The notes under the pieces: generated by a model | Told to the model about the DNA's origin: nothing | The model's database searches: none | The model's input: the letters and a program-made list of their open reading frames with translations, nothing else | Shown: piece by piece, positions 18,369 to 26,231 of the stretch | How positions within the stretch are numbered: position 1 is the stretch's first letter | How the letters are laid out: the number at the start of each line of letters is the position of its first letter | Made by a program: the position numbers and the translations under genes | Assembly: GCF_000309385.1 (NCBI RefSeq) | Contig: NZ_JH976537.1 | Span: forward strand, 5,315,950-5,378,917 | DNA length: 62,968 nt | Direction: 5' to 3' | Source: Nodosilinea nodulosa PCC 7104 | GTDB taxonomy: Bacteria > Cyanobacteriota > Cyanobacteriia > Phormidesmidales > Phormidesmidaceae

Positions 18369-18635
18369 ATGGCTAACGATAAAATCCCTTACAGCTTGAG
18401 CCACCATGCTGAGCTAAGACTAGCTGAGCGCAAAATTAAATGGGCTTGGGTCGCTATTACAGTCACCGATCCAACTCTGACTGAACCCCACCCAAAAGAT
18501 GCCACCTGCCAATGCGCTTACCGGGCGATACCCGAGGCAGGCGAACGAGTCTTGAAGGTTGTCTACAATAAAACTACCGATCCCTGGCATATAGTGACGA
18601 TTCACTTCGATAGGCGAATGCGAGGCAGGCTATGA
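18369..18635 (+). CDS. DUF4258 domain protein (possible toxin-like partner)
   Basis: 88 residues from ATG 18369 (MANDKIPYSLSHHAELRLAERKI). The pattern SxHAxxRLxERxI near the N terminus and the C-terminal VxTIHFDRRMRGRL fit DUF4258, a small family often placed near RelE-like folds and often encoded beside DUF2283. It overlaps the next start by 4 bp (ATGA), so the two are translationally coupled. The function is unproven. A toxin-antitoxin reading is inference from gene size, pairing and coupling. Confidence 0.72.
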   Translation: MANDKIPYSLSHHAELRLAERKIKWAWVAITVTDPTLTEPHPKDATCQCAYRAIPEAGERVLKVVYNKTTDPWHIVTIHFDRRMRGRL

Positions 18636-18949
18636 ACATTGAATACGATGCCGATGTTGATGCTCTTTACCTGCGGTTGGCCGAAGGTGAAATCTTAGAG
18701 TCCGATTCTATTGAACCTGACGTGATTTATGACTACGATGCCGACGATCGGGTAGTTGGGGTCGAGCTGTTGAGGGTACGCGCTAACTTACCAGAGCTGG
18801 CCATCAAAGCTTTTCCGTTTCGGAGCCTGGAGCAGCAGGTGGAATTTATGCACTTTTTAGAGGCGATCGCCGATGCCGACCTGCAAGCAAAACTTGCCTT
18901 TGCCAGACAAATTCTGCAAAACCAGCAGGCTTTGCTGCAAAGCGCCTGA
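18632..18949 (+). CDS. DUF2283 domain protein
   Basis: 105 residues. The first 50 are a typical DUF2283 module (MNIEYDADVDALYLRL, then IEPDVIYDYDADDRVVGVEL), the standard partner of DUF4258 proteins. A C-terminal Leu/Gln/Ala-rich extension (about 65-105) is helical. It starts inside the stop of the upstream gene (ATGA). DUF2283 proteins have no established biochemical role; if the pair is a toxin-antitoxin module, this would be the candidate antitoxin. Confidence 0.75.
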   Translation: MNIEYDADVDALYLRLAEGEILESDSIEPDVIYDYDADDRVVGVELLRVRANLPELAIKAFPFRSLEQQVEFMHFLEAIADADLQAKLAFARQILQNQQALLQSA

Positions 18950-18966
18950 GCGGGGTATCTCTCTAG

Positions 18967-19626
18967 TTAAGGGTTTCCAGAAGCCGAACTCTGGGCAGTA
19001 GCCGCAGAAGCCCCAAATAACCGAGGCAGCAGCATCCCCGATCGCGCCTTATAATCTGCAAACTCTGGATAGCGCGATAGCGACTGGTCTTTTTTGCGCA
19101 TGTTGGGCACAAACAGCACGGCGGCAAACAACCCCAAAATAGCGAAGGGCAGCCAGTGCATCGCCAGCAGGGCAAAGGATAGGTAGGTCAGGATTTCGCC
19201 CAGGTAGTTAGGATTTCGGCAGCGGGCAAACAGCCCTTCGGTAATGAGCCCAGGCTGATACTTGAGAGTGAAGTACTTTTGGGCATCGCTGGCGTAGTGC
19301 AGAAACACGCCCAAAATGTTGAGGGCGATCGCCCCGGCGACCAGCGGCAGCGGCGGCTCTACCCCCCGGATAATCAGCAAAAAGGGCGCTACCCAGTACA
19401 GACTGATAACCCCAAAGCCAAAGATTGCGGTTATTGGGGAAATGGTTTGCTCCCACTGCTTGTCGGGATACAGGCGATCTTTCAGCAGCCACAGGATGCC
19501 ATAGGTGCCGTGGAGAGCCAGGTAGACCCACGGCCCCAGGCCAAAGTTTTGGTAAGCCACCATCAGCGCCACAACGAAAAGAGCCGTAGTGCCTTTGTGG
19601 AGGTTGATAATGTGCTTTGCTTTCAT
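18967..19626 (-). CDS. DUF1295/isoprenylcysteine methyltransferase-like membrane protein
   Basis: 219 residues from ATG 19626 (MKAKHIINLHKGTT); an upstream in-frame start was rejected because homology begins here. Five or more membrane helices occur. The C-terminal RNPNYLGEILTYLSFAL motif is shared by isoprenylcysteine carboxyl methyltransferases, phospholipid methyltransferases and DUF1295 reductase-like proteins. The substrate cannot be told from sequence. It is convergent with the DUF2283 gene, with 17 bp between stops. Confidence 0.8.
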   Translation of the reverse strand: MKAKHIINLHKGTTALFVVALMVAYQNFGLGPWVYLALHGTYGILWLLKDRLYPDKQWEQTISPITAIFGFGVISLYWVAPFLLIIRGVEPPLPLVAGAIALNILGVFLHYASDAQKYFTLKYQPGLITEGLFARCRNPNYLGEILTYLSFALLAMHWLPFAILGLFAAVLFVPNMRKKDQSLSRYPEFADYKARSGMLLPRLFGASAATAQSSASGNP

Positions 19627-19677
19627 GGCGCCGTTCCGGGAGGTTTCACCATGGTAGCGATGAAGCTGGTGCAAACC

Positions 19678-19830
19678 TCAGTACAGGAACAAAAGTTGTA
19701 GCGCCTGATCAAACTCAGTGGTTCGGAAAGCGAGATCGCAGAAGGTGCGTCGCAGAAAGTCACAGCCATAGCGGAACAGACTTTTGGCCGGGCGCTCATG
19801 GGCTTTGAGCAGAATGGGGTGCTGCTGGTG
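19678..19830 (-). pseudogene. C-terminal remnant of a transposase
   Basis: A 50-codon open stretch on the minus strand, bounded upstream by an in-frame TAA, reads HPILLKAHERPAKSLFRYG and then CDFLRRTFCDLAFR. The RPAKSLFRYG block resembles the C-terminal end of some IS4-like cyanobacterial transposases. No start, catalytic residues or terminal repeats remain. The identification is from memory of the motif and is tentative. If right, an element once inserted between the DUF1295 gene and the FemAB-like gene. Confidence 0.35.
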
Positions 19831-19860
19831 TTACCACGCTTATCTAACATCGTTCACAGC

Positions 19861-20460
19861 AGGGGAAAGGCCACCCCTTCCTGGACAATGCCCAGCATCA
19901 GGATATTGAACTGGACGCTGCCAAAGCTCCAGTTCAATATCCTGATGCTGAACGAGGCGGCGCGCCGGGATGGGGCGTTTGTGAACCGGGCGATCGCCCA
20001 GCTCTGCTGGGGCCTCAAGGAACAGGGCGTCTGCTCAGCCTTTTTTCGGCTGCACCCGTGGCTGAATGCCGACTTTTACACCAGCGTGCCCGGCTGCACG
20101 GTGGTCAACCACAGCGAAACGGTGGCGATCGATCTTACCCAGCCCGAGGCGCAGCTGTGGAACCAGACAAAGTCGGGCCACCGCAACAAAATCAACCGCT
20201 GCCGCCGCCAGGGCTGGGAGGCCAAACTGGTGCCCTGCGCCACCCACCTGCCGCTGCTTGTCGATATCTATACCGAAACCATGCCACGGGTGGGGGCCAC
20301 CGGCACCTATTTTGAGTTTGACCGGGGCTACTTCGAGGGGCTGCACCAGGCCCTGGGCAATCGCCTGCACCTGTGCATCGTCGAAGCCGGGGGCGAAGTC
20401 GCCTCAGCGGGTCTATATACAGAGTCCTGCGGCATTGTGTAGGCCCTGTTTGGCGGCACG
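19861..20460 (+). pseudogene. FemAB/FemX-like peptidyltransferase remnant
   Basis: The frame reads as the middle of a FemABX-type acyltransferase: AFFRLHPWLNADFY, TVAIDLTQPEAQLWNQ, SGHRNKINRCRRQGW, YTETMPRVGATGTYFEFD and GGEVASAGLYTESCGIV. An in-frame TAG at 20440-20442 follows, after which the same frame continues ALFGGT, the expected next motif, and then runs into a G-rich tract at 20459. About 150 N-terminal residues and the C-terminal third of a normal family member are missing. The N-terminal part is disrupted by a perfect inverted repeat. It is almost surely non-functional. Confidence 0.7.
19893..19950. repeat. Perfect 23-bp inverted repeat
   Basis: Arms 19893-19915 and 19928-19950 are exact reverse complements (CAGCATCAGGATATTGAACT plus three bases), with a 12-nt loop. 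There is no T-tract, and it lies inside the pseudogene frame. It looks like a fold-back duplication rather than a regulatory hairpin. Confidence 0.9.
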
Positions 20461-20500
20461 GGGGTGCGGGGAAGGGGTGGAGGTGGGGTGGGGGGACTTT
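20459..20500 (+). repeat. G-rich purine tract at the 3' end of the FemAB remnant
   Basis: The run GGGGTGCGGGGAAGGGG and the following GGTGGAGGTGGGGTGGGGGG begin directly where FemAB homology stops. Four or more G-runs are close enough for G-quadruplex potential. Confidence 0.6.
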
Positions 20501-20677
20501 TTATTTTCAATTCTTTTTCGTATTTGATCGAAGGCCTAAATCATAGGAATTTCATAGGAAGTTTCGGGAAGATAGCGGCTAGCTTGCTCCCCCGTGGCTT
20601 AAGTCTTTTTGAGATTTTTCAGGCTCAGGTGGGGATCAGGCAAAAATTAATCTACTTTCATCAGGCAGGACAGCACC

Positions 20678-23407
20678 GTGAGCGCAGAAGCCAATCGCCT
20701 TGCAGAAATTCGTGCCCAGCGTTCCCCCTGGCAAAAGTGGGGGCCTTACCTGAGTGAGCGCCAGTGGGGCACTGTGCGCGAAGACTACAGCTCCGACGGC
20801 AACGCCTGGGATTATTTCCCGCACGACCAGGCGCGATCGCGGGCCTACCGCTGGGGCGAAGACGGCCTCGGCGGCATTACCGACGACCACAACCTGCTCT
20901 GCTTTGCCCTGGCCCTGTGGAACGGCAACGACCCGATTCTCAAGGAGCGCTTGTTTGGCCTCACCAACAGCCAGGGCAACCACGGCGAAGACGTGAAGGA
21001 GTACTACTTCTACCTCGACAGCACGCCGACCCACTCCTACATGAAGTACCTTTACAAGTACCCCCAGGCGGCGTTTCCCTACGAAGATTTGGTCAACACC
21101 AACGCCGGTCGCGATCGCTACGAGCTGGAGTACGAGCTGCTGGATACAGGCATCTTCGACGACGATCGCTACTTCGACGTGTTTGTGGAGTACGCCAAGG
21201 CCGACGCCGAAGACGTGCTGATTCAAATTAGCGTGGCCAATCGGGGACCAGAGGCAGCGCCGCTGCACCTGCTGCCCACCCTGTGGTTTCGCAACACCTG
21301 GTCGTGGCGCGAAACGGGCGAAAAACCTCAGATTAGGGCTTTGGGCAATGGGGCGGTGCAGGCCAGCATTACCAACCCGGTGCTGACCGAGTTTATGACC
21401 GACTACTACTTCTACTGCGACGCCGGGGTGCCGCTGCTATTTACTGAAAACGAAAGCAACAAGGAGCGAATTTTTGGCGAACCCAACCCCAGCCCCTACG
21501 TTAAGGACGGCATTAACAACTGCGTGGTGGACGGCAAGACTGACCTGGTGAACCCCGACAGGGTGGGCACTAAAGTTTCGCCCCACTACCAACTCACGGT
21601 GGGGGCGGGCGAAACGGCGGTGGTGAAGCTGCGCCTGACCAAGAGCGGCCCTGAGGTGGTGGGCAACCCCTTTGGCGCCTATTTCGACGAACAGTTTGCG
21701 GCGCGGGTGCAGGAGGCGGATGAGTTTTATGCCACGGTCATTCCCCCCAAGGTGCAGGCCGATCGCGATCGCGCCAATGTCATGCGCCAGGCCCTGGCCG
21801 GCATGATGTGGACCAAGCAGTACTTCTACTACGACCTCGACCTGTGGCTGCGGGAGCGCGGCGTCACCCCCTGGACCCCTGTGTCTGACAAGAGCCACGT
21901 GCGCAACAGCGAGTGGTTCCACATGATGAACGACGACATTGTGTCGATGCCCGACAAGTGGGAGTACCCCTGGTACGCGGCCTGGGACCTGGCTTTTCAC
22001 GTCATTCCGATCAGCCTGATTGACCCTGACTTTGCCAAAGATCAGCTAATGCTGATGCTGCGCGAAGACTACCTGCACCCCAACGGCCAGATTCCGGCCT
22101 ACGAGTGGAACTTTGGCGATGTCAACCCGCCCGTGCACGCCTTTGCCACCTGGGAGATCTACGTGCGCGATCGCGAGCGCAACGACGGTGTGGGCGATCT
22201 GGACTTTCTCAAGTACGCCTTCTCGAAGCTGCTGATCAACTTTACCTGGTGGGTCAACCGCAAGGATGAGGGCGGCAACAACCTGTTTGAGGGCGGCTTT
22301 TTGGGCCTCGACAACATCGGCGTGTTTGACCGCAGCTCGCCGCTGCCCACCGGGGGCCGCCTGGAGCAGGCCGACGGCACCGCCTGGATGGTGTTCTTTA
22401 GCCAGCGGATGTTTCAAATTTCCATTGAGCTGGCCCTGCACGACTCGCTTTACGAAGACCTGGCGATCAAGTTCTTTGAGCACACCATGTGGATTGCCGG
22501 GGCGATGGACCGCATCGGCAACAACCAGGACGAGCTGTGGGACGAAGAGGACGGGTTCTTTTACGATGTGCTGCGGCTGCCCGACGGCAACTCGACCCGG
22601 CTGAAGGTGCGATCGCTGGTGGGGCTGCTGTCGCTGATGGCCGTGGCCGTGTTCCCCCGCGAGGCCTTTGATCAGCTGCCGCGCCTCAAAGAGCGGGCCA
22701 ACAAGTTTATCAGCCGCCACCCGGAGCTGGTGGGCAATGTCCACCTGCCGATTAAGTTTGGCGTGCGCGATCGCCTGATGCTCTCCATTCTCAACGAAGA
22801 CAAGCTGCGCAAGGTGCTGAGCCGCATGCTCGACGAGGGCGAGTTCCTCAGCGACTTCGGCATTCGCTCGCTGTCGCGCATTCACCTGGAGCAGCCCTAC
22901 AAGTTTTACCACGGCGGCCAGGAGTACAAGGTGGGCTACGTGCCCGGCGACTCCACCTCCGGCATGTTTGGCGGCAACTCCAACTGGCGCGGCCCGATCT
23001 GGATGCCGGTCAATTTGCTGCTGGTGCGGGCGCTGTTGCAGCTCTACAGCTACTACGGCGACAGCTTTACGATGGAGTACCCGACCGGATCGGGCGACCA
23101 CAAAACGCTGTTTGAAATTTCGCAGTGCATCGGCGATCGCCTGGTGAGCATTTTCACCAAAGACGAAAACGGTCGCCGCCCGGTCTACGGCGGGGCCGAA
23201 AAGTTCCAGAGTGACCCCCACTGGCAGGACCTAATTCTGTTCTACGAATATTTCCACGGCGACGACGGCTCGGGCATTGGGGCTAGCCACCAGACCGGCT
23301 GGACGGGCTGTATTGCCCGCATCATCCAGGCGCTGGGCTACTTTACCCCCGAAACTGTGCTCGACACCATTTCGCCGGGGGAATTGGTCAAATACAGCGT
23401 CGATTGA
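20678..23407 (+). CDS. MGH1-like glycoside hydrolase, GH63 type
   Basis: 909 residues, GTG start at 20678 with AGGA upstream. An N-terminal beta-rich region (about 30-330) precedes an (alpha/alpha)6 barrel. Recognised stretches include GGITDDHNLLCFALALWNG, the PWYAAWDLAFHVIPIS block, NGQIPAYEWNFGDVNPPVHA, and the C-terminal GNSNWRGPIWMPVNLLLVRAL. These fit cytoplasmic GH63-like proteins, whose relatives cleave mannosylglycerate, glucosylglycerate or alpha-glucosides. No signal peptide was seen. A role in compatible-solute turnover is plausible but inferred; no synthase gene is nearby. Confidence 0.88.
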   Translation: MSAEANRLAEIRAQRSPWQKWGPYLSERQWGTVREDYSSDGNAWDYFPHDQARSRAYRWGEDGLGGITDDHNLLCFALALWNGNDPILKERLFGLTNSQGNHGEDVKEYYFYLDSTPTHSYMKYLYKYPQAAFPYEDLVNTNAGRDRYELEYELLDTGIFDDDRYFDVFVEYAKADAEDVLIQISVANRGPEAAPLHLLPTLWFRNTWSWRETGEKPQIRALGNGAVQASITNPVLTEFMTDYYFYCDAGVPLLFTENESNKERIFGEPNPSPYVKDGINNCVVDGKTDLVNPDRVGTKVSPHYQLTVGAGETAVVKLRLTKSGPEVVGNPFGAYFDEQFAARVQEADEFYATVIPPKVQADRDRANVMRQALAGMMWTKQYFYYDLDLWLRERGVTPWTPVSDKSHVRNSEWFHMMNDDIVSMPDKWEYPWYAAWDLAFHVIPISLIDPDFAKDQLMLMLREDYLHPNGQIPAYEWNFGDVNPPVHAFATWEIYVRDRERNDGVGDLDFLKYAFSKLLINFTWWVNRKDEGGNNLFEGGFLGLDNIGVFDRSSPLPTGGRLEQADGTAWMVFFSQRMFQISIELALHDSLYEDLAIKFFEHTMWIAGAMDRIGNNQDELWDEEDGFFYDVLRLPDGNSTRLKVRSLVGLLSLMAVAVFPREAFDQLPRLKERANKFISRHPELVGNVHLPIKFGVRDRLMLSILNEDKLRKVLSRMLDEGEFLSDFGIRSLSRIHLEQPYKFYHGGQEYKVGYVPGDSTSGMFGGNSNWRGPIWMPVNLLLVRALLQLYSYYGDSFTMEYPTGSGDHKTLFEISQCIGDRLVSIFTKDENGRRPVYGGAEKFQSDPHWQDLILFYEYFHGDDGSGIGASHQTGWTGCIARIIQALGYFTPETVLDTISPGELVKYSVD

Positions 23408-23424
23408 TGGCTATGCCGTGATGG

Positions 23425-24807
23425 CTATTCCCTAGGGCTGCCACTATAGCTGGCAGCTCTAGCCGAGTAAGCCAGCTCTCCCATGATATAGGTGGCGGCA
23501 ACGGCGCGATCGCCCCCCATGATCACCAGCGAAAACAGCAGATCCGCCAGGCCCGCCAGGGTTTCGGGAATTCCGCTTTCGTTGCGCAGCGCCAGCAGGG
23601 GGGTCGCCTGGGGGTCGAGCACCACAAAGTCGGCTTCCTTGCCGGGGTCAAAGCTGCCCAGCCTATCCTCCAGGCACAGCGCCCTGGCCCCGCCCAGGGT
23701 AGCGAGAAACAGGGCCTTAAAGGCCGAGAGTTTTTGGCCCCGCAGCTGGGCCACCTTGTAGGCTTCGTTGGTGGTTTGCAGCAGCGAAAAGCTGGTGCCC
23801 GCCCCCACATCGGTGCCCAGGCCCACCTTGACCGGGTGCTCGGGGTTTTTGGCCTGCTCAATGCGAAACAGACCACTGCCGAGGAACAAATTGGAGGTGG
23901 GGCAGAAGGAGACCGCCGCCTTGGCCTCCGAGAGCCGCTGAAATTCGCCGTCGGTGAGCTGCACGCCGTGGGCAAACAGCGATCGCTCCCGCACCAGCCC
24001 CGTCTGGTCGTACACGTCCAGGTAGCCCCCATACTGGGGAAACAGTTCCCGCACCCAGGCCACCTCATTGACGTTTTCTGACAGGTGGGTGTGCAGGTAG
24101 AGATCGGGAAACTCATCTAGCAGCCGCGCCGCCTGTTTTAGCTGCGCTTCGGTAGAGGTGGCGGCAAACCTGGGCGTCACCGCGTAGAGCAGCCGTCCGC
24201 GCCCGTGCCACTTCTCGATCAGCGCCTTGGATTCGTCGTAGGATGACTGGGCAGTATCGCTCAGATAGTCGGGGGCGTTGCGATCCATCATCACCTTGCC
24301 GCTGATCATGCGCAGGTTGCGGCCCTCGGCGGCCTCAAAAAACGCATCGACCGAGGCCGGAAACACCGCCGCAAACACCAGGGCCGTCGTGGTGCCATTT
24401 TTGAGCAGCTCATCGAGGAACAGCTCGGCTACCGATCGCGCGTAGTCGGCATCGGCAAACTTGCGCTCGGTCGGAAAGGTGTAGCGGTTGAGCCACTCCA
24501 GCAGCTGCTCGCCGTAGGCGGCCATCATGCCCGTCTGGGGATAGTGAATGTGGGTGTCGATAAAGCCGGGGGTAATCAGGCTGCCGCTGTAGTCAACCAG
24601 GGGGCGATCGCCCAGGCTAGGGCTTAAATCGCCGTAGGTGCCCGCCGCTTCAATTTTCCCCTCGCGCACCAGCAGCAGCCCGTCGGCAACGTACCGCACG
24701 GCCTCGGCCTCAGGCCCATAGAAAGGATCGCCCACAAAATCTAGCAGTGCTCCCTTGATAGCAACACTGCCGCCAGTTAGCTCGGGTAACGCCATTGATA
24801 GGCCCAT
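23425..24807 (-). CDS. guaD: Guanine deaminase
   Basis: 460-residue amidohydrolase that converts guanine to xanthine in purine salvage. Diagnostic motifs: metal-binding HIH in IDTHIHYPQTGMMAAYGEQL (about 84-103), then FLDELLKNGTTTALVFA, HTHLSENVNEVAWV, and GLGTDVGAGTSFSLL. The YPQ and LNRYTFPTE features separate guaD from related cytosine and atrazine hydrolases. The ATG at 24807 is supported; another Met lies four residues on. It converges with the glycosidase, with only 17 bp between stops. No xanthine dehydrogenase genes are in the window. Confidence 0.93.
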   Translation of the reverse strand: MGLSMALPELTGGSVAIKGALLDFVGDPFYGPEAEAVRYVADGLLLVREGKIEAAGTYGDLSPSLGDRPLVDYSGSLITPGFIDTHIHYPQTGMMAAYGEQLLEWLNRYTFPTERKFADADYARSVAELFLDELLKNGTTTALVFAAVFPASVDAFFEAAEGRNLRMISGKVMMDRNAPDYLSDTAQSSYDESKALIEKWHGRGRLLYAVTPRFAATSTEAQLKQAARLLDEFPDLYLHTHLSENVNEVAWVRELFPQYGGYLDVYDQTGLVRERSLFAHGVQLTDGEFQRLSEAKAAVSFCPTSNLFLGSGLFRIEQAKNPEHPVKVGLGTDVGAGTSFSLLQTTNEAYKVAQLRGQKLSAFKALFLATLGGARALCLEDRLGSFDPGKEADFVVLDPQATPLLALRNESGIPETLAGLADLLFSLVIMGGDRAVAATYIMGELAYSARAASYSGSPRE

Positions 24808-25187
24808 AGATGTCTCAAACCCCTTTTGCGGGTACTGTGCCGACGCCTTACCCTACCTCAATCCAAATCATCTTTTCGTCCAGGCCTCACCAAATCGAGG
24901 GGCAAAATCCAGGGATTTTTCTGAGTATCTAGCTGATTTTGGGGGCACAGGGCCTGAATAGCCGCGATAGGCCGAATAGCGCTCCAGCTGTGGCGATGCC
25001 TAGACCGTCATGCCCTAAGCCGCTGGTTGCTGGTCCAACCTGATTCAGCCCGCGCCCGCGCCCCCATTTAATCTCAGCAGTAATATCAGAAGCTCCGATC
25101 CGACTGGGCAAGGGGTACTTGCCCGGTCAAATCGGAGCTAGCCCAATCGGGCTAAATCTGGGTTTAGCTGTCCCCAGCGCCGGGGAT
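24808..25187. other. Intergenic region between guaD and the WGxxGxxG gene
   Basis: 380 bp between two minus-strand genes. It holds the hairpin listed at 25091-25139 and a small palindrome, TAGCCC AATC GGGCTA, just beside it. No ORF with plausible coding character was seen; the guaD promoter should lie in the left part. Confidence 0.4.
25091..25139 (-). terminator. Long hairpin downstream of the WGxxGxxG protein gene
   Basis: Outer arms AGCTCCGAT / ATCGGAGCT and inner arms GACTGGGCAAG / CTTGCCCGGTC form a nearly continuous stem of about 20 bp around a GGGTA loop. It starts about 50 nt past the stop codon of the minus-strand gene. There is no U-tract, so it may work as an RNA 3' stabiliser as much as a terminator. 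Confidence 0.55.
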
Positions 25188-25721
25188 CTAGATGCGAGGG
25201 TCCGTCGAGGTATGGGTAGTCACGCGATCGTCGGTGCGATAGGTGGCAGCGCGATCGGAGTTGCGCCCGACCAAACCGGCCAGCCCAATCAAACCTAGCA
25301 GCCCCAGCCAGCCCCAGCTCACGCCATCGTCTTCGACGGTGGTGGTAGTCGTAGGCGCGGTTTGGTCAGGGTAAGTGGTTCCCGGCACCGTTGGATCGGA
25401 GGTAACGCCGTTGGGATTGGTCGAGCCCGAGGGATCGGAAACCGTTGGATCTACCGTGCCCGAGGTCCCGGGGCTGACCGGATCAGAGGTAGTCGGATCC
25501 ATGGTTCCAGGGGTGGTCGAATCCATCGAGTTCGGGGAGGTCGAATCCATCGATCCAGGGGAAGTTGAATCCATCGATCCAGGCGCGGTCGAATTCGGAG
25601 CGGTTTGGGTAGTCGGATCGGAGTTCACCTGGGCCGAAGCAGAAAGGGTTGAGGGTAAAACAGCCAGACTCAGCGCCAGGGTACCGGCCCCAATCCATTT
25701 CGATGCAAAATTGCCTTTCAT
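25188..25721 (-). CDS. Secreted Ser/Thr/Pro-rich protein with WGxxGxxG C-terminal anchor motif
   Basis: 177 residues. It begins with an N-terminal signal peptide (MKGNFASKWIGAGTLALSLA, cleavage near ASAQ). A low-complexity region follows with short repeats of the type GSMDSTSP (about 45-80) and further Asp/Pro/Thr/Ser segments. Near the C terminus, WGWLGLLGLIGLAGLVGR matches the WGxxGxxG membrane motif of cyanobacterial surface-associated proteins, followed by a polar tail. It is probably an envelope-anchored, extracellular disordered protein. The function is unknown. Confidence 0.75.
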   Translation of the reverse strand: MKGNFASKWIGAGTLALSLAVLPSTLSASAQVNSDPTTQTAPNSTAPGSMDSTSPGSMDSTSPNSMDSTTPGTMDPTTSDPVSPGTSGTVDPTVSDPSGSTNPNGVTSDPTVPGTTYPDQTAPTTTTTVEDDGVSWGWLGLLGLIGLAGLVGRNSDRAATYRTDDRVTTHTSTDPRI

Positions 25722-26231
25722 AACCTGAGTTCCTTAAAGTTGGGTTCTCAACAGCAAAGGGGTCGGGTCTGCCCGCAGCAGCTAAACTCGACAAAGCGAC
25801 CTTGAGGCCGCCACAGTAATCCCTTTTGCCTACAAGGTAGAAGCTTTTCTGTGGGGTGTTATTCATCCTTGGTTAGACGTTTGCGATCGCCCCTCCCAGC
25901 CCAAAGTTAGACAAATTGTCGCCAGAGAAGCCGATTTAACCCCGTCTAACCCCCCTGCACCCGTTGGTTCGGCCCCTTACTTTATGTCTCTTTACACACA
26001 GAGGCCAATAATCCCTCACCATTTAAAGCAGGTGGGAATGAAGGCCAACGGGAACGCAGGCCGACGGGAACGCAGAATCGCACAACAGCCCCCACTTCTG
26101 AACGGCCCAAAATCCTTCTTAGGTGAGATGACACCCCTGCGGACTTAACCAAAACTGCCCTTTAGCACCACGAGCACCACGCCAGCCTGATAAATCGTTG
26201 CCTTGTACTCACAATCAGGATCCTGCGACTT
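25722..26231. other. Intergenic region with short direct repeat
   Basis: 510 bp between divergent genes, so it should contain two promoters. A 17-bp direct repeat of the form GGCCRACGGGAACGCAG occurs twice in tandem near 26043-26076. No convincing ORF, RNA gene or terminator was recognised; ORFs over this stretch lack coding character. Confidence 0.4.

Noticed and set aside
22046..23221. 391-codon minus-strand ORF over the GH63-like gene
   Set aside because: A high-GC shadow of a strongly recognised enzyme; rich in His/Gln/Val, no motif.
24929..25111. Small minus-strand ORF between guaD and the WGxxGxxG gene
   Set aside because: It runs through the hairpin at 25091-25139 and has no coding signature.
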